From: Cohnella algarum | GTDB lineage: Bacteria; Bacillota; Bacilli; Paenibacillales; Paenibacillaceae | NCBI RefSeq assembly: GCF_016937515.1 | Contig: NZ_JAFHKM010000002.1 | Coordinates: 4,521,001-4,585,000, forward strand | DNA length: 64,000 nucleotides | Direction: 5' to 3' | Part shown: positions 1-7,542 of the stretch, piece by piece | Layout: each line of letters begins with the position of its first letter | Position numbering within the stretch: the stretch's first letter is position 1 | Program-made: the position numbers and the translations under genes | Notes under the pieces: generated by a model | Databases searched by the model: none | Seen by the model: only the letters and a program-made list of their open reading frames with translations | What the model was told of the DNA's origin: nothing

Positions 1-152
1 GGCCGTTCGAAGGACCGTTCGCGGGCAAGGAAACCGTGCCGGAAATGGTGCTGGACGTCGTCCGCGAGATCGCCTCGCTGCGCGGTTCGGACGAAGCGGA
101 GACGGCGGCGGTTCTGCGCGCGAATGCGCGAAGATTTTACGGGATCGGGTGA
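1..152 (+). CDS. C-terminal fragment of a metal-dependent hydrolase (TatD-like?)
   Basis: The window opens inside a reading frame that ends at the TGA at 150-152; about 49 residues are visible. The tail runs from PFEGPF through VVREIASLRG to NARRFYGIG. This resembles the end of TatD-type TIM-barrel hydrolases, where a conserved P-x-x-G segment is followed by a helix with IA-x-(L/K)-(R/K)G and a terminal NA-x-R-(L/F)-(F/Y)G. No catalytic residues lie in the visible part, so the family call rests on the tail alone. The next gene has its own promoter 30 bp downstream, so this is the last gene of the preceding unit. An unrelated amidohydrolase tail is possible. Confidence 0.5.
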   Translation, partial: PFEGPFAGKETVPEMVLDVVREIASLRGSDEAETAAVLRANARRFYGIG

Positions 153-161
153 AATGAACAA

Positions 162-195
162 TTTTTTGATCGAAACCTGATTGAAATTTGATCAT
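162..195 (+). promoter_or_regulatory. Triple TGAT operator upstream of the DeoR-type gene
   Basis: Three copies of a TGATYGAAA-like box start at 167 (TGATCGAAA), 178 (TGATTGAAA) and 189 (TGATCATTT). They are spaced exactly 11 bp apart in direct orientation. The third lies between the -35 and -10 hexamers of the promoter at 181-209. DeoR-family repressors such as IolR are known to bind tandem 11-mers. Autoregulation is inferred from position and from the same boxes in the promoter at 1279-1307. Confidence 0.6.
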
Positions 196-209
196 TTGTC
201 TATTAGAAT
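181..209 (+). promoter_or_regulatory. SigA-type promoter of the DeoR-type gene
   Basis: TTGAAA (181-186), a 17-nt spacer and TAGAAT (204-209) make a good housekeeping promoter about 40 nt before the start codon. TGAT operator boxes overlap it. Confidence 0.65.
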
Positions 210-248
210 GATAGCAACGATGGATTTCCCGGTATAAGGAGAAACTTG

Positions 249-995
249 ATGCCAAATTCCAGACAGGAACAATTGATTCGCTGTCTCGGCGAGAAATCGC
301 CGCTGTCGGTGGAGGAGCTGTCCGTCCTGCTTTCGGTTTCGGAAGCGACGGTCCGGCGGGATCTCGTCGAGCTTGAAGACAAAGGCCTGATCGTCCGCCA
401 GCGCGGCGGCGCTTCCTTGCCCGGATTGGGCGTCGAGCCGCTGTTCAACCAACGTCAAAAGCTCAATCGGGATTGGAAGAGGAAGATCGCCCAGCACGCC
501 GCCGAGCAAATAGCGGAAGGCGAAGTCATCGCGCTTGATGTCGGAACGACGACGGCCGAGCTTGCCAAGGAACTGCTCAAAAAGGCCAACCTCACCATTT
601 TCACGTACTCGCTGCAGGTGGCGAGTATTTTGTCCCGAAGCCGCCATAAGGTGTATATCGTCGGCGGGCATTTTCGCATGTCGGAAATGTCGATGGTCGG
701 CTCCATCGCGCTGAGCACGATCAAGCAATTCAACTTCGACCGGTTTTACCTCGGGCTTGCGGGCTTGTCCAAATTCCAGGGCCCGACCGATTTCAGCCTC
801 GAGGAAGTAGAAATCAAACGCGCCCTTATCGAACGTTCCAAGCAGGTGATCGCGCTGGCGGATCCTTCGAAATTCGGCGTTTCCTCCTTGGTCAAGGTAT
901 GCGAATTCGATGAAATCGACGAGATCGTGACGGAGGAGAGCGGGCGCAAGGCGGCGGAAGAGCTGGAATTCGCGGGCAAAATAACGATCGTATAG
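249..995 (+). CDS. DeoR-family transcriptional repressor
   Basis: A 248-residue sugar-responsive repressor of the DeoR/GlpR/IolR type. Residues about 5-58 form the winged helix-turn-helix, with the family core SVSEATVRRDLVELEDKG. Residues about 75-230 are the DeoR sensor domain with the conserved ALDVGTTT phosphate-binding loop, which resembles a phosphosugar-isomerase site. The ATG at 249 is preferred over the TTG at 246 because AAGGAG at 236-241 is correctly spaced. The gene ends in a terminator, and the 14-gene operon downstream starts 450 bp later behind the same type of operator. The probable ligand is a sugar phosphate, perhaps made by the FGGY kinase of that operon; this is inference. 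Confidence 0.9.
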   Translation: MPNSRQEQLIRCLGEKSPLSVEELSVLLSVSEATVRRDLVELEDKGLIVRQRGGASLPGLGVEPLFNQRQKLNRDWKRKIAQHAAEQIAEGEVIALDVGTTTAELAKELLKKANLTIFTYSLQVASILSRSRHKVYIVGGHFRMSEMSMVGSIALSTIKQFNFDRFYLGLAGLSKFQGPTDFSLEEVEIKRALIERSKQVIALADPSKFGVSSLVKVCEFDEIDEIVTEESGRKAAEELEFAGKITIV

Positions 996-1013
996 CGCGT
1001 GGCGGTTATGCGG

Positions 1014-1046
1014 AAAGAGCGGGAGCGGCGTTCCCGTTCTTTTTTT
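1014..1046 (+). terminator. Intrinsic terminator after the DeoR-type gene
   Basis: An AGAGCGGGA / TTCCCGTTCT stem with a short GC-rich loop is followed by eight T residues, 18 nt after the stop codon. Confidence 0.8.
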
Positions 1047-1240
1047 GCATGTCAACATTGTTGAATTTCTGCCCCTCGCCATCCGCCCAGGGGCGATTCG
1101 GAGAATCGGTTCCGGCTTTCAATTTATATGTAATAAAACATGACGCTATAAAAGTGAATGTTTGTTCCAGAAACCCGCCTCATTTTGCAATTATGCCCAC
1201 ATTTGTGCATGAAACTATGGTTTTTTCGTTCGGTTCAAGG

Positions 1241-1298
1241 TGATTTTTGATTTTTTTTGATTGAAACATGATTTTTTGTTGACAGTATTTGATCGAAA
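1241..1298 (+). promoter_or_regulatory. Phased TGAT operator array of the catabolic operon
   Basis: TGAT or TGAC boxes begin at 1241, 1248, 1258, 1269, 1280 and 1290, mostly 10-11 bp apart and all in the same orientation. The best copies, TGATTGAAA (1258) and TGATCGAAA (1290), match those in front of the DeoR-type gene. The last box lies inside the promoter spacer and the 1280 box overlaps the -35 hexamer, as expected for repression. Confidence 0.6.
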
Positions 1299-1307
1299 TA
1301 TTATATT
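1279..1307 (+). promoter_or_regulatory. Strong SigA-type promoter of the catabolic operon
   Basis: TTGACA (1279-1284), 17 nt and TATATT (1302-1307) are near consensus. Transcription would start about 1314, leaving a leader of about 130 nt. That leader holds a small hairpin, CCGGAC-cttcc-GTCCGG at 1391-1407. The rest of 1047-1240 shows no gene. Confidence 0.75.
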
Positions 1308-1446
1308 TAACTTACGGAACGAGAAAAGGGTTATGTGATTTATGTGTAATGTAAGATGACATCATTTCTTCGTTTGCCGCCTGCTCCGGACCGGACCTTC
1401 CGTCCGGCAACGCCGAACGCATCATACTTGCAGAGGAGGAGTCGAT

Positions 1447-2550
1447 ATGGCCGTCACATCGACCGAAGGAGTGCCGGAACAAAAGCGAAGCAAGCCGATG
1501 CCGTTCCCCGTGATCGACACGGACGTGCACGAGCGTTTCGCTTCCGTCGAGGAATTGCTTCCTTATATGAAGGAGCCGTTCTTAAGCTACATGAAGCATT
1601 GGACCGGATGGGGAGAACTCAAATATACGCATCCGATCGGCGGCTCCAGGCTGGATTCGCTGCTGCCCAACGGCAACGTGCCGGGTTCCGACTACGATGT
1701 GCTCCGGGAGCAGCTGTTGGACGAGTACGACATTCAGTACGCGATCTTGACCGGGCTGTTTTATCCGGCGACGATGGAGGCCCAATTCGAGCTGGCCGGG
1801 GCGCTAGCCGCCGCCTATAACGAATGGGTGGTCGACAACTGGCTGGGCAAGGACGACCGGTTTCTCGGATCGATTCACGTCGCGCCGCAAATTCCGGAGC
1901 TCGCGGTCCGGGAAATCGAAAAATGGGGCGATCATCCGAAAATGGTGCAGGTGCTGCTGCCGATCGGCAACGTCGCGCTCGGGGATCCCTACTATCACGC
2001 GATCTATGAAGCCGCCCAGCGGAAAAACCTCGTCATCGGCATGCACCAGGGCAACTCGGTCACTTCCTGCTTCGGACAGCCCCGCTACTATGTCGAATGG
2101 CATACGCTTCTTTCCCAGGCGTTCATGGCCACCGCGGTCAACCTCATCCTGAACGGCGTGTTCGACAAGTACCCCGGAACGCGCGTCGCCATGATCGAAG
2201 GCGGATTTTCCTGGGTGCCGTCGCTCATGTGGCGCATGGACCACAATTACAAATCGCTCCGCGTCGAAGTGCCGTGGGTCAAACGGCTGCCGAGCGAATA
2301 TATCAAGGATCACTTCCGCTTCGCCACCCAGCCGATCGAGGATCCGAACCCGCAGTTCATGCTGCGGATGGTCGAAATGATGGAGAGCGACGAGCTGCTC
2401 ATGTTCTCCACCGACTACCCCCACTGGGACTTCGATTCGCCGCTGCGCAGTCTTCCGACGACTTTTTCCAACGAACTGAAACGCAAAATCTTTTACGACA
2501 ACGCCAAAAATTTCTACAAGCTGCCGGACAGGCCGAACGCTGCGAGGTGA
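1447..2550 (+). CDS. Amidohydrolase-2 family metal-dependent hydrolase or decarboxylase
   Basis: A 367-residue TIM-barrel protein of the ACMSD/LigW-type amidohydrolase superfamily (COG2159). The N-terminal VIDTDVHERF segment carries the first metal-binding motif. GMHQGNS at about 198-204 supplies the central His. FSTDYPHWDFDSP near 318-330 holds the C-terminal catalytic Asp seen in this group. Members hydrolyse or non-oxidatively decarboxylate aromatic and ring-cleavage acids. A GAGGAGG ribosome binding site lies just upstream of the ATG. It is the first gene of the operon, and the Rieske ferredoxin gene begins 7 nt after its stop. A role in processing an oxidised ring product is inferred from neighbours only. 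Confidence 0.85.
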   Translation: MAVTSTEGVPEQKRSKPMPFPVIDTDVHERFASVEELLPYMKEPFLSYMKHWTGWGELKYTHPIGGSRLDSLLPNGNVPGSDYDVLREQLLDEYDIQYAILTGLFYPATMEAQFELAGALAAAYNEWVVDNWLGKDDRFLGSIHVAPQIPELAVREIEKWGDHPKMVQVLLPIGNVALGDPYYHAIYEAAQRKNLVIGMHQGNSVTSCFGQPRYYVEWHTLLSQAFMATAVNLILNGVFDKYPGTRVAMIEGGFSWVPSLMWRMDHNYKSLRVEVPWVKRLPSEYIKDHFRFATQPIEDPNPQFMLRMVEMMESDELLMFSTDYPHWDFDSPLRSLPTTFSNELKRKIFYDNAKNFYKLPDRPNAAR

Positions 2551-2557
2551 CGTTGAC

Positions 2558-2911
2558 ATGAGACAAGTGGTTTGCAAGGCCGACGAAATGGCTTGCGGCG
2601 AAAAACGGGCCGTCCAGATCGGCACGCGCTCGCTCGTGCTCGTCCGGACGAACGACGGGGACTATTGCGCGCTGCTCAACGCCTGCCCTCATCAGGGGGC
2701 GAGGCTGTCGGATGGCGACCTGACCGGAACGACGCTGCCTTCCTCCGTCGGGGAGTACGTGTTCGGCCGGGAAAGCGAAGTGCTGCGGTGTCCCTGGCAC
2801 CGCTGGGAATTCGACGTCAAAAGCGGCAACACGCTGTTTCCGGACAGGCGGGCTTGCGTTAAGCGGTACGAGGTGACGATCGAAGAAGGAGACGTCGTCA
2901 TTCATTACTAA
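2558..2911 (+). CDS. Rieske [2Fe-2S] ferredoxin-like protein
   Basis: A 117-residue soluble Rieske domain. The cluster ligands are visible as CPHQG (about residues 45-49) and CPWHRWEFD (about 81-89). The two ligand pairs are separated by 32 residues, about twice the usual 15-17, with an inserted loop containing GTTLPS and GEYVFGR. It probably passes electrons to the Rieske oxygenase encoded at 7543-8856. No ferredoxin reductase is encoded in the operon, so that partner must come from elsewhere. It is tightly coupled to the amidohydrolase gene upstream. Confidence 0.85.
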   Translation: MRQVVCKADEMACGEKRAVQIGTRSLVLVRTNDGDYCALLNACPHQGARLSDGDLTGTTLPSSVGEYVFGRESEVLRCPWHRWEFDVKSGNTLFPDRRACVKRYEVTIEEGDVVIHY

Positions 2912-2940
2912 TACGTCTCGCAGAAGGGAGCGGGGAGAGG

Positions 2941-3801
2941 ATGGCTATGGCTGCGGAACAACTCGGGAAGGTGGCCCGGTCCGAAGCGTGGGCGCTCGAA
3001 TTCAAGGACGTGGGCAAAACGTATCAACGTCACACCGGCGAAAAGGTTGCGGTCGTGCGCGACGTCAACCTGAAGCTCGAGAAAGGGGGCTTCCTCTGCT
3101 TGCTCGGCCCGAGCGGCTGCGGCAAAACGACGCTGCTGAATCTCGTCGCCGGCTTCGAGGGAGCGACCGCGGGGGAAATTCTCGTGAACGGCAAAGCCGT
3201 CAAAGGGCCCGGGCCGGAGCGGGGCGTCGTGTTCCAGAACGATCTGGCGCTGTTTCCGTGGCTGACGGTCGAAGAGAATATCGCCTACGGCCTGAAAATC
3301 AAAGGCGTGCCGAAACGGGAACGCCGGGAGCAGGCGCTCGCGTGGATGAAGCAGGTCGGGCTCGAGCAACACGGGAAAAAGTATCCGAGCGAGCTTTCCG
3401 GCGGGATGAAGCAGCGGGTGCAGATCGCGCGGGTGCTCGCGAACGATCCGGACATTTTGCTGATGGATGAGCCCTTTGCCGCGCTCGACGCGCAGACGCG
3501 CACGCACCTGCAGCTGGAGCTGTCCTCGATTTGCCGGCGGTCCGGCAAGACGGTCCTGTTCATCACCCACGACATTCAGGAGGCGCTGCTGCTGGCGGAC
3601 CGGATCGTCGTCATGGCGCGGGCGCCGCAGGAGAACATCAAGGCGGACTTCAAGGTCGATTTGCCTTACCCAAGGGAGCGGATGAACGAGCAGTTCGCGG
3701 ATTTGTACAACCGGCTGCTCGACGAGATCGACAATCCGTTCAAGGCGCAGACGGCCCCGCAGCTTGCGATAGCGGGAAAAACGTCCGGCGAAAAGGACTG
3801 A
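2941..3801 (+). CDS. ABC transporter ATP-binding protein (nitrate/sulfonate/taurine type)
   Basis: A 286-residue SsuB/TauB-like ATPase. Walker A is GPSGCGKTT, the signature is LSGGMKQRVQIAR, Walker B is ILLMDEP and the switch His sits in FITHD. Together with the two permeases and lipoprotein downstream it forms a complete importer of the family that takes up sulfonates, aromatic acids, pyrimidine precursors or amides. Two in-frame ATGs (2941 and 2947) are possible: AAGGGAG at 2924-2930 suits the first and GGGGAG at 2932-2937 suits the second. Substrate identity cannot be read from the ATPase. Confidence 0.92.
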   Translation: MAMAAEQLGKVARSEAWALEFKDVGKTYQRHTGEKVAVVRDVNLKLEKGGFLCLLGPSGCGKTTLLNLVAGFEGATAGEILVNGKAVKGPGPERGVVFQNDLALFPWLTVEENIAYGLKIKGVPKRERREQALAWMKQVGLEQHGKKYPSELSGGMKQRVQIARVLANDPDILLMDEPFAALDAQTRTHLQLELSSICRRSGKTVLFITHDIQEALLLADRIVVMARAPQENIKADFKVDLPYPRERMNEQFADLYNRLLDEIDNPFKAQTAPQLAIAGKTSGEKD

Positions 3802-3805
3802 AACG

Positions 3806-4576
3806 ATGAACGTTCGAGCGTTATGGCGCAACAAAAGTTGGACGGCGGGCCTGATCGGCTGCCTGATCTTCGCCCTGCTGTGGCAAATCGCGGCGATGGC
3901 GTCGGGACCGGATTTTTTGCCCGCTCCCGCCCGGGTGATCGGCACGTTTATCGAAATGCTGGGCACGAGGGAGTTTCTCCTTACCGTTCTCGCGAGCTAC
4001 GAGCGGGTTTTCGCCGGCTGGGCGATCGGCGGCTTGCTCGGCGTCGTTCTCGGCATCCTGATGGGCCGCTACAAGCCGCTTAGTCAATTTTTTTACTCGC
4101 CGATTCAGTTTTTCCGGGTCATTCCGTCGGTCGCGCTCGTTCCGATTCTTGTCATCTGGCTCGGCATCGGCGAAGCGATCAAAATCATCATCATCGCCTA
4201 CGGCGTGCTGTTGGTCGTGGCCGTCAGCATTTCGGACGCGGTGCACCGGGTGTCCGCCTCGCGCCTTAGGGCGGCGCAGTCGATGGGAGCGGGTCCGCTC
4301 AGGCTGTTCTGGGGCGTGCTCATCCCGTCCGTCATGCCGGAAATTTTGAAGGGGGTGCGGGGCGCGCTGGCCTTCGCCTTCATGAGCATCGTCGGCATCG
4401 AGATGCTCGCGGCGCAAAACGGGATCGGCCAGCTCATCTGGAACGCGCGGGTGCTGCACGAGACGGAAACCGCCCTGTCGGGCATTCTGGCCCTCGGATT
4501 AATGGGGATAACGGCCGATTTTGCCGTTCGAACGGTGTTCCGGTTAACGGCTCGCCGGTTCATGCTGCGGGGGTGA
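3806..4576 (+). CDS. ABC transporter permease (SsuC/TauC type)
   Basis: A 256-residue inner-membrane permease with about six hydrophobic helices and a BPD_transp_1 domain. The first helix is near residues 15-32. The cytoplasmic coupling segment SASRLRAAQSMGAGPLRLFWGVLIP near 150-175 is the EAA loop that contacts the ATPase. It begins 4 nt after the ATPase stop and is followed after 6 nt by a second permease gene. Two different permeases imply a heterodimeric channel, unlike the usual homodimer of one SsuC. Confidence 0.9.
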   Translation: MNVRALWRNKSWTAGLIGCLIFALLWQIAAMASGPDFLPAPARVIGTFIEMLGTREFLLTVLASYERVFAGWAIGGLLGVVLGILMGRYKPLSQFFYSPIQFFRVIPSVALVPILVIWLGIGEAIKIIIIAYGVLLVVAVSISDAVHRVSASRLRAAQSMGAGPLRLFWGVLIPSVMPEILKGVRGALAFAFMSIVGIEMLAAQNGIGQLIWNARVLHETETALSGILALGLMGITADFAVRTVFRLTARRFMLRG

Positions 4577-4582
4577 CTTGAC

Positions 4583-5359
4583 ATGATCCGATCACAGAAG
4601 ACGTATATGAAATGGATTCTCGGCCTATTGCCGTTCGCGCTCGCGCTTGCCATCTGGTATGCCCTGTCGGCGTCGGGGGCGGTGCTGGAGCTGTTCCTGC
4701 CAAGCCCGGCCCAAACCTGGGACACCTTCGTCGCCCTGCTTCGCGACGGAACGCTGATCGAAAGCGTCGGCGTGAGCCTGCGAAGGCTCGTCGTCGGCTG
4801 GCTGATCGGCGTGCTTGCCGCCACGCTGGTCGGGTGGGCGCTCGGCATGTTCGATTGGGCGCGCCGCGCGGTACAGCCGCTGCTTTTTCCGCTTCGTTTT
4901 ATCGAACCGGTCGCCTGGCTGAGCATGGTCATTCTCTGGTTCGGCACCGGCGAAACCTCCAAAATCCTGCTGCTCGCCTATTCTTCCTTTTTCGGTTCTT
5001 TTCTGTATATATTAACCACCGTTTCCAATATTGATGAAACCAAACTGCGAGCATCGCGCTCCCTCGGAGCCAACCGCCGGCAGCTGTTTACGAGCGTCAT
5101 CGTGCCGTCCACCATACCCGGCATTCTGTCCGGAGCCCGGGTCGGCATGGGTTACAGCTTCCTGACGATCGTTACGGCCGAGATGGTCAATTCCACGTCC
5201 GGAGTCGGGTACATCATCGCCTACGGCAGCGTCTACATGCAGGCGGACCGGATTTTCGTCGGAACGATTGTGGTCGGGCTGATGGGCATCGCCGTCGATT
5301 GGCTGTTCCACCGCACGACGCGCAGGTTTGGCCGAAAGTATTTTCTGGACCACATTTAA
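4583..5359 (+). CDS. ABC transporter permease, second subunit
   Basis: A 258-residue permease of the same family as its neighbour, with an N-terminal helix at about residues 9-28 and five further hydrophobic segments. Its EAA-type loop is TKLRASRSLGANRRQLF near 150-166. Ordered after the ATPase and first permease and before the binding protein, it completes the transport complex. It starts 6 nt after the previous stop, so co-translation is likely. Confidence 0.9.
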   Translation: MIRSQKTYMKWILGLLPFALALAIWYALSASGAVLELFLPSPAQTWDTFVALLRDGTLIESVGVSLRRLVVGWLIGVLAATLVGWALGMFDWARRAVQPLLFPLRFIEPVAWLSMVILWFGTGETSKILLLAYSSFFGSFLYILTTVSNIDETKLRASRSLGANRRQLFTSVIVPSTIPGILSGARVGMGYSFLTIVTAEMVNSTSGVGYIIAYGSVYMQADRIFVGTIVVGLMGIAVDWLFHRTTRRFGRKYFLDHI

Positions 5360-5405
5360 CAAGGTTTCAACAAAATATAAATCTTGAAAAGGTGGAGAGG
5401 TCAAC

Positions 5406-6440
5406 ATGAAATTCGGAAAATTCGGTCTAATCGTTTCGCTTGTCGCCGCCATGTCGCTTGTCGCCGCATGCGGAAGCAATTCGGGAAGCGGCGGGGGGGC
5501 CGCCTCCGGTTCCCCGTCCGGAGAGGCGTCCGCAAGCGCCGCGCCGGCGGAAAGCGCGAAGCTCGTCATCGCCCGGGAATCGGGCGCCTCGTCCGGGCTG
5601 CTGTTCATTGCGGACAAAAAGGGCTTTCTGACGGAGCAGGGCCTCGAATACGAAATCGCTTCTTATGCCAACGGCTCGGCCGCGGTCGATGCGCTGCAGG
5701 CGAAAGAAATCCAGGTGGCGTTCGGAGCCGCCGACACGTTCCCGATCCGCGGAGCCGACAGCGGAATCAAGGGGCTTGCCGCCATCAGCCAACAGCCGGA
5801 CGCCGTGCAGCTCGTCGCGAGCAGCGACGTTAACGGCCCGGAAGACCTGAAGGGAAAAAGCATCGGCGTCGTGCCGAACACCGTCAGCCAGTTCGTGCTC
5901 GAGAACGTGTACATGGAGCAGGCGGGACTCAAGTCCGGCACCGATTACACTTCGGTTCCGACGCAGCCGGCGCAAATGGTCGCGCTGATGGCGCGCGGCG
6001 GCATCCAGGCGTTCGCGCTGTGGGCGCCGTTCCCGGCGAAGGCGGTCGAAAGCATGGGCGACAAGGTCAAAATTCTGGAATCCGCGGGCAATCTCGGCTT
6101 CCCGAACACGACGTTCATGCTCGTTCGCGAGGATTCCCTGACCGACGACGCGTACCGCGCTTCGTACGTCAAGTTCCTCAAAGGGCTTAAGCAGGCGCAG
6201 CAATTTCTCGCCGAAAACCCGGACGAGTCCGCGCAAATTATCGGCGATGCGACGCAGGTGTCGAAGGAAGACGCGCTCGCCACGCTCGAGGACATCCGCC
6301 TGGAGCCGTTCCTCGACGACTCGGCGTATACGGAAATCAAGACGTATAACGACGTGCTGCTCAAGTCCGGCACGATCGAGGCGGCGGTCGACGGCAGCAC
6401 GGTTATCGACGATTCGATTATGAAAGAAGCGGGGCTGTAA
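5406..6440 (+). CDS. Substrate-binding lipoprotein, NMT1/SsuA family
   Basis: A 344-residue extracellular lipoprotein. A lysine-bearing signal peptide ends in the lipobox LVAAC (Cys about residue 21), followed by a flexible Gly/Ser/Ala-rich linker to about residue 50. The mature domain resembles NMT1/THI5-like binding proteins (LLFIADKKGFLTEQGLEYEI; later GALWAPF-like FALWAPFPAKAVE). It delivers the substrate to the two permeases just upstream. A GC-rich hairpin after its stop (6453-6487) may let this gene accumulate more message than those further downstream. Confidence 0.9.
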   Translation: MKFGKFGLIVSLVAAMSLVAACGSNSGSGGGAASGSPSGEASASAAPAESAKLVIARESGASSGLLFIADKKGFLTEQGLEYEIASYANGSAAVDALQAKEIQVAFGAADTFPIRGADSGIKGLAAISQQPDAVQLVASSDVNGPEDLKGKSIGVVPNTVSQFVLENVYMEQAGLKSGTDYTSVPTQPAQMVALMARGGIQAFALWAPFPAKAVESMGDKVKILESAGNLGFPNTTFMLVREDSLTDDAYRASYVKFLKGLKQAQQFLAENPDESAQIIGDATQVSKEDALATLEDIRLEPFLDDSAYTEIKTYNDVLLKSGTIEAAVDGSTVIDDSIMKEAGL

Positions 6441-6452
6441 CGAACGGGAGGA

Positions 6453-6487
6453 GGCCGGTCCCGCCGCGCGCCCGGCGCCGGGACGGC
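6453..6487 (+). promoter_or_regulatory. GC-rich hairpin after the binding-protein gene
   Basis: GGCC-G-GTCCCG pairs with CGGGAC-GGCC around a GC-rich loop. There is no T-run, so it looks like an mRNA-stabilising or attenuating hairpin within the operon. It is the only notable feature of the 124-nt gap. Confidence 0.4.
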
Positions 6488-6564
6488 CGAGTCCGCCCGA
6501 ACCCGCCGGGGCGGGGGCTGGCGCTCGCCTCCCTGCGGCGATCCCGACACAGGAGGGCGAATAG

Positions 6565-7512
6565 ATGGCGAAAGAGCACGTTTTGGACCCGTCTCCGCAG
6601 ACGGTGCATTGGGGATATATCGGCGGCCCGCAGCGGCCGGCGCTGACGGTCGACCCGGGAGATTTGCTTACGCTCCGCTCGGTAAGCGGAGACCCCGCCG
6701 ATCCGGTGCCGGAGGATTGGATTTCCGAGCCGCTGAAAACGATTCATGCCGAGGTCCGCGACAAAGGGCCGGGCGTTCATATTTTGACCGGTCCCGTATG
6801 GGTGAACGGCGCGGAGCCGGGCGATACGCTGGCCGTGACGATCGGGCCGATCCGGCCGACGGCGCCGTACGGCTTCAACTACATGGGGCCGACTTCGGGG
6901 CTGTTCCGGGAAGAGCCGGAGGTTGCCGAAACGGCCGTCATCGCCTATGACGAGGAACGGCAGAACGGCTTCCTCGGCAGGATCAAGGTGCCGCTTCGTC
7001 CGTTTTTCGGCATTGTCGGCGTAGCCCCTCCCGAAAGCTGGGGACGCATTTCCAGCGTCATTCCGGGCCGTTACGGCGGCAACATGGACAACAAGGAATT
7101 GATCGAAGGCACGACGCTGTATTTGCCGGTGCTTCGCGACGGCGCCTTGTTTTACGCAGGGGACGGCCACGGAGCGCAGGGCGACGGCGAGGTCAACGTG
7201 ACCGCGATCGAGACGTCGCTGGAAGGCCGGTTCGAATTCGGCCTGATCAAGGGAACGGGCCAGAGGTGGCCGTACGCGAAACGCGGGTCGCTGTTGATCA
7301 GTATGGGCTTCGACGAGGATTTGACCGCGGCGCTCAAGGACAGCGTCCGGCAGATGATGGAACTGCTCGAAGACGGGTACGGCTTTTCGGCCATGGAAGC
7401 TTATCGCGTCTGCAGCCTGGCGGCGGATTTTCGCATTACCCAGGTCGTCAACGGCGTGAAGGGCGTTCACGGCATGCTGGATACGTCCGTCATCGCGGAG
7501 GAAGGCGCATAA
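6565..7512 (+). CDS. Acetamidase/formamidase family amidohydrolase
   Basis: A 315-residue member of the FmdA/AmdA family, which hydrolyses short amides or formamides to ammonia and a carboxylate. The sequence shows the family core: VHWGYIGG near the N-terminus, HILTGPVWVNGAEPGDTLAV around 72-91 and GDGHGAQGDGEVNVTAIE around 200-217, which holds the catalytic acidic and metal-binding residues. AGGAGGG precedes the ATG. Its place between an importer and a Rieske oxygenase suggests that the pathway releases an amide, formamide or similar fragment. The substrate is unknown. Confidence 0.88.
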   Translation: MAKEHVLDPSPQTVHWGYIGGPQRPALTVDPGDLLTLRSVSGDPADPVPEDWISEPLKTIHAEVRDKGPGVHILTGPVWVNGAEPGDTLAVTIGPIRPTAPYGFNYMGPTSGLFREEPEVAETAVIAYDEERQNGFLGRIKVPLRPFFGIVGVAPPESWGRISSVIPGRYGGNMDNKELIEGTTLYLPVLRDGALFYAGDGHGAQGDGEVNVTAIETSLEGRFEFGLIKGTGQRWPYAKRGSLLISMGFDEDLTAALKDSVRQMMELLEDGYGFSAMEAYRVCSLAADFRITQVVNGVKGVHGMLDTSVIAEEGA

Positions 7513-7542
7513 CGAACTCGGAACGAAACGGAGGCAAACCGC

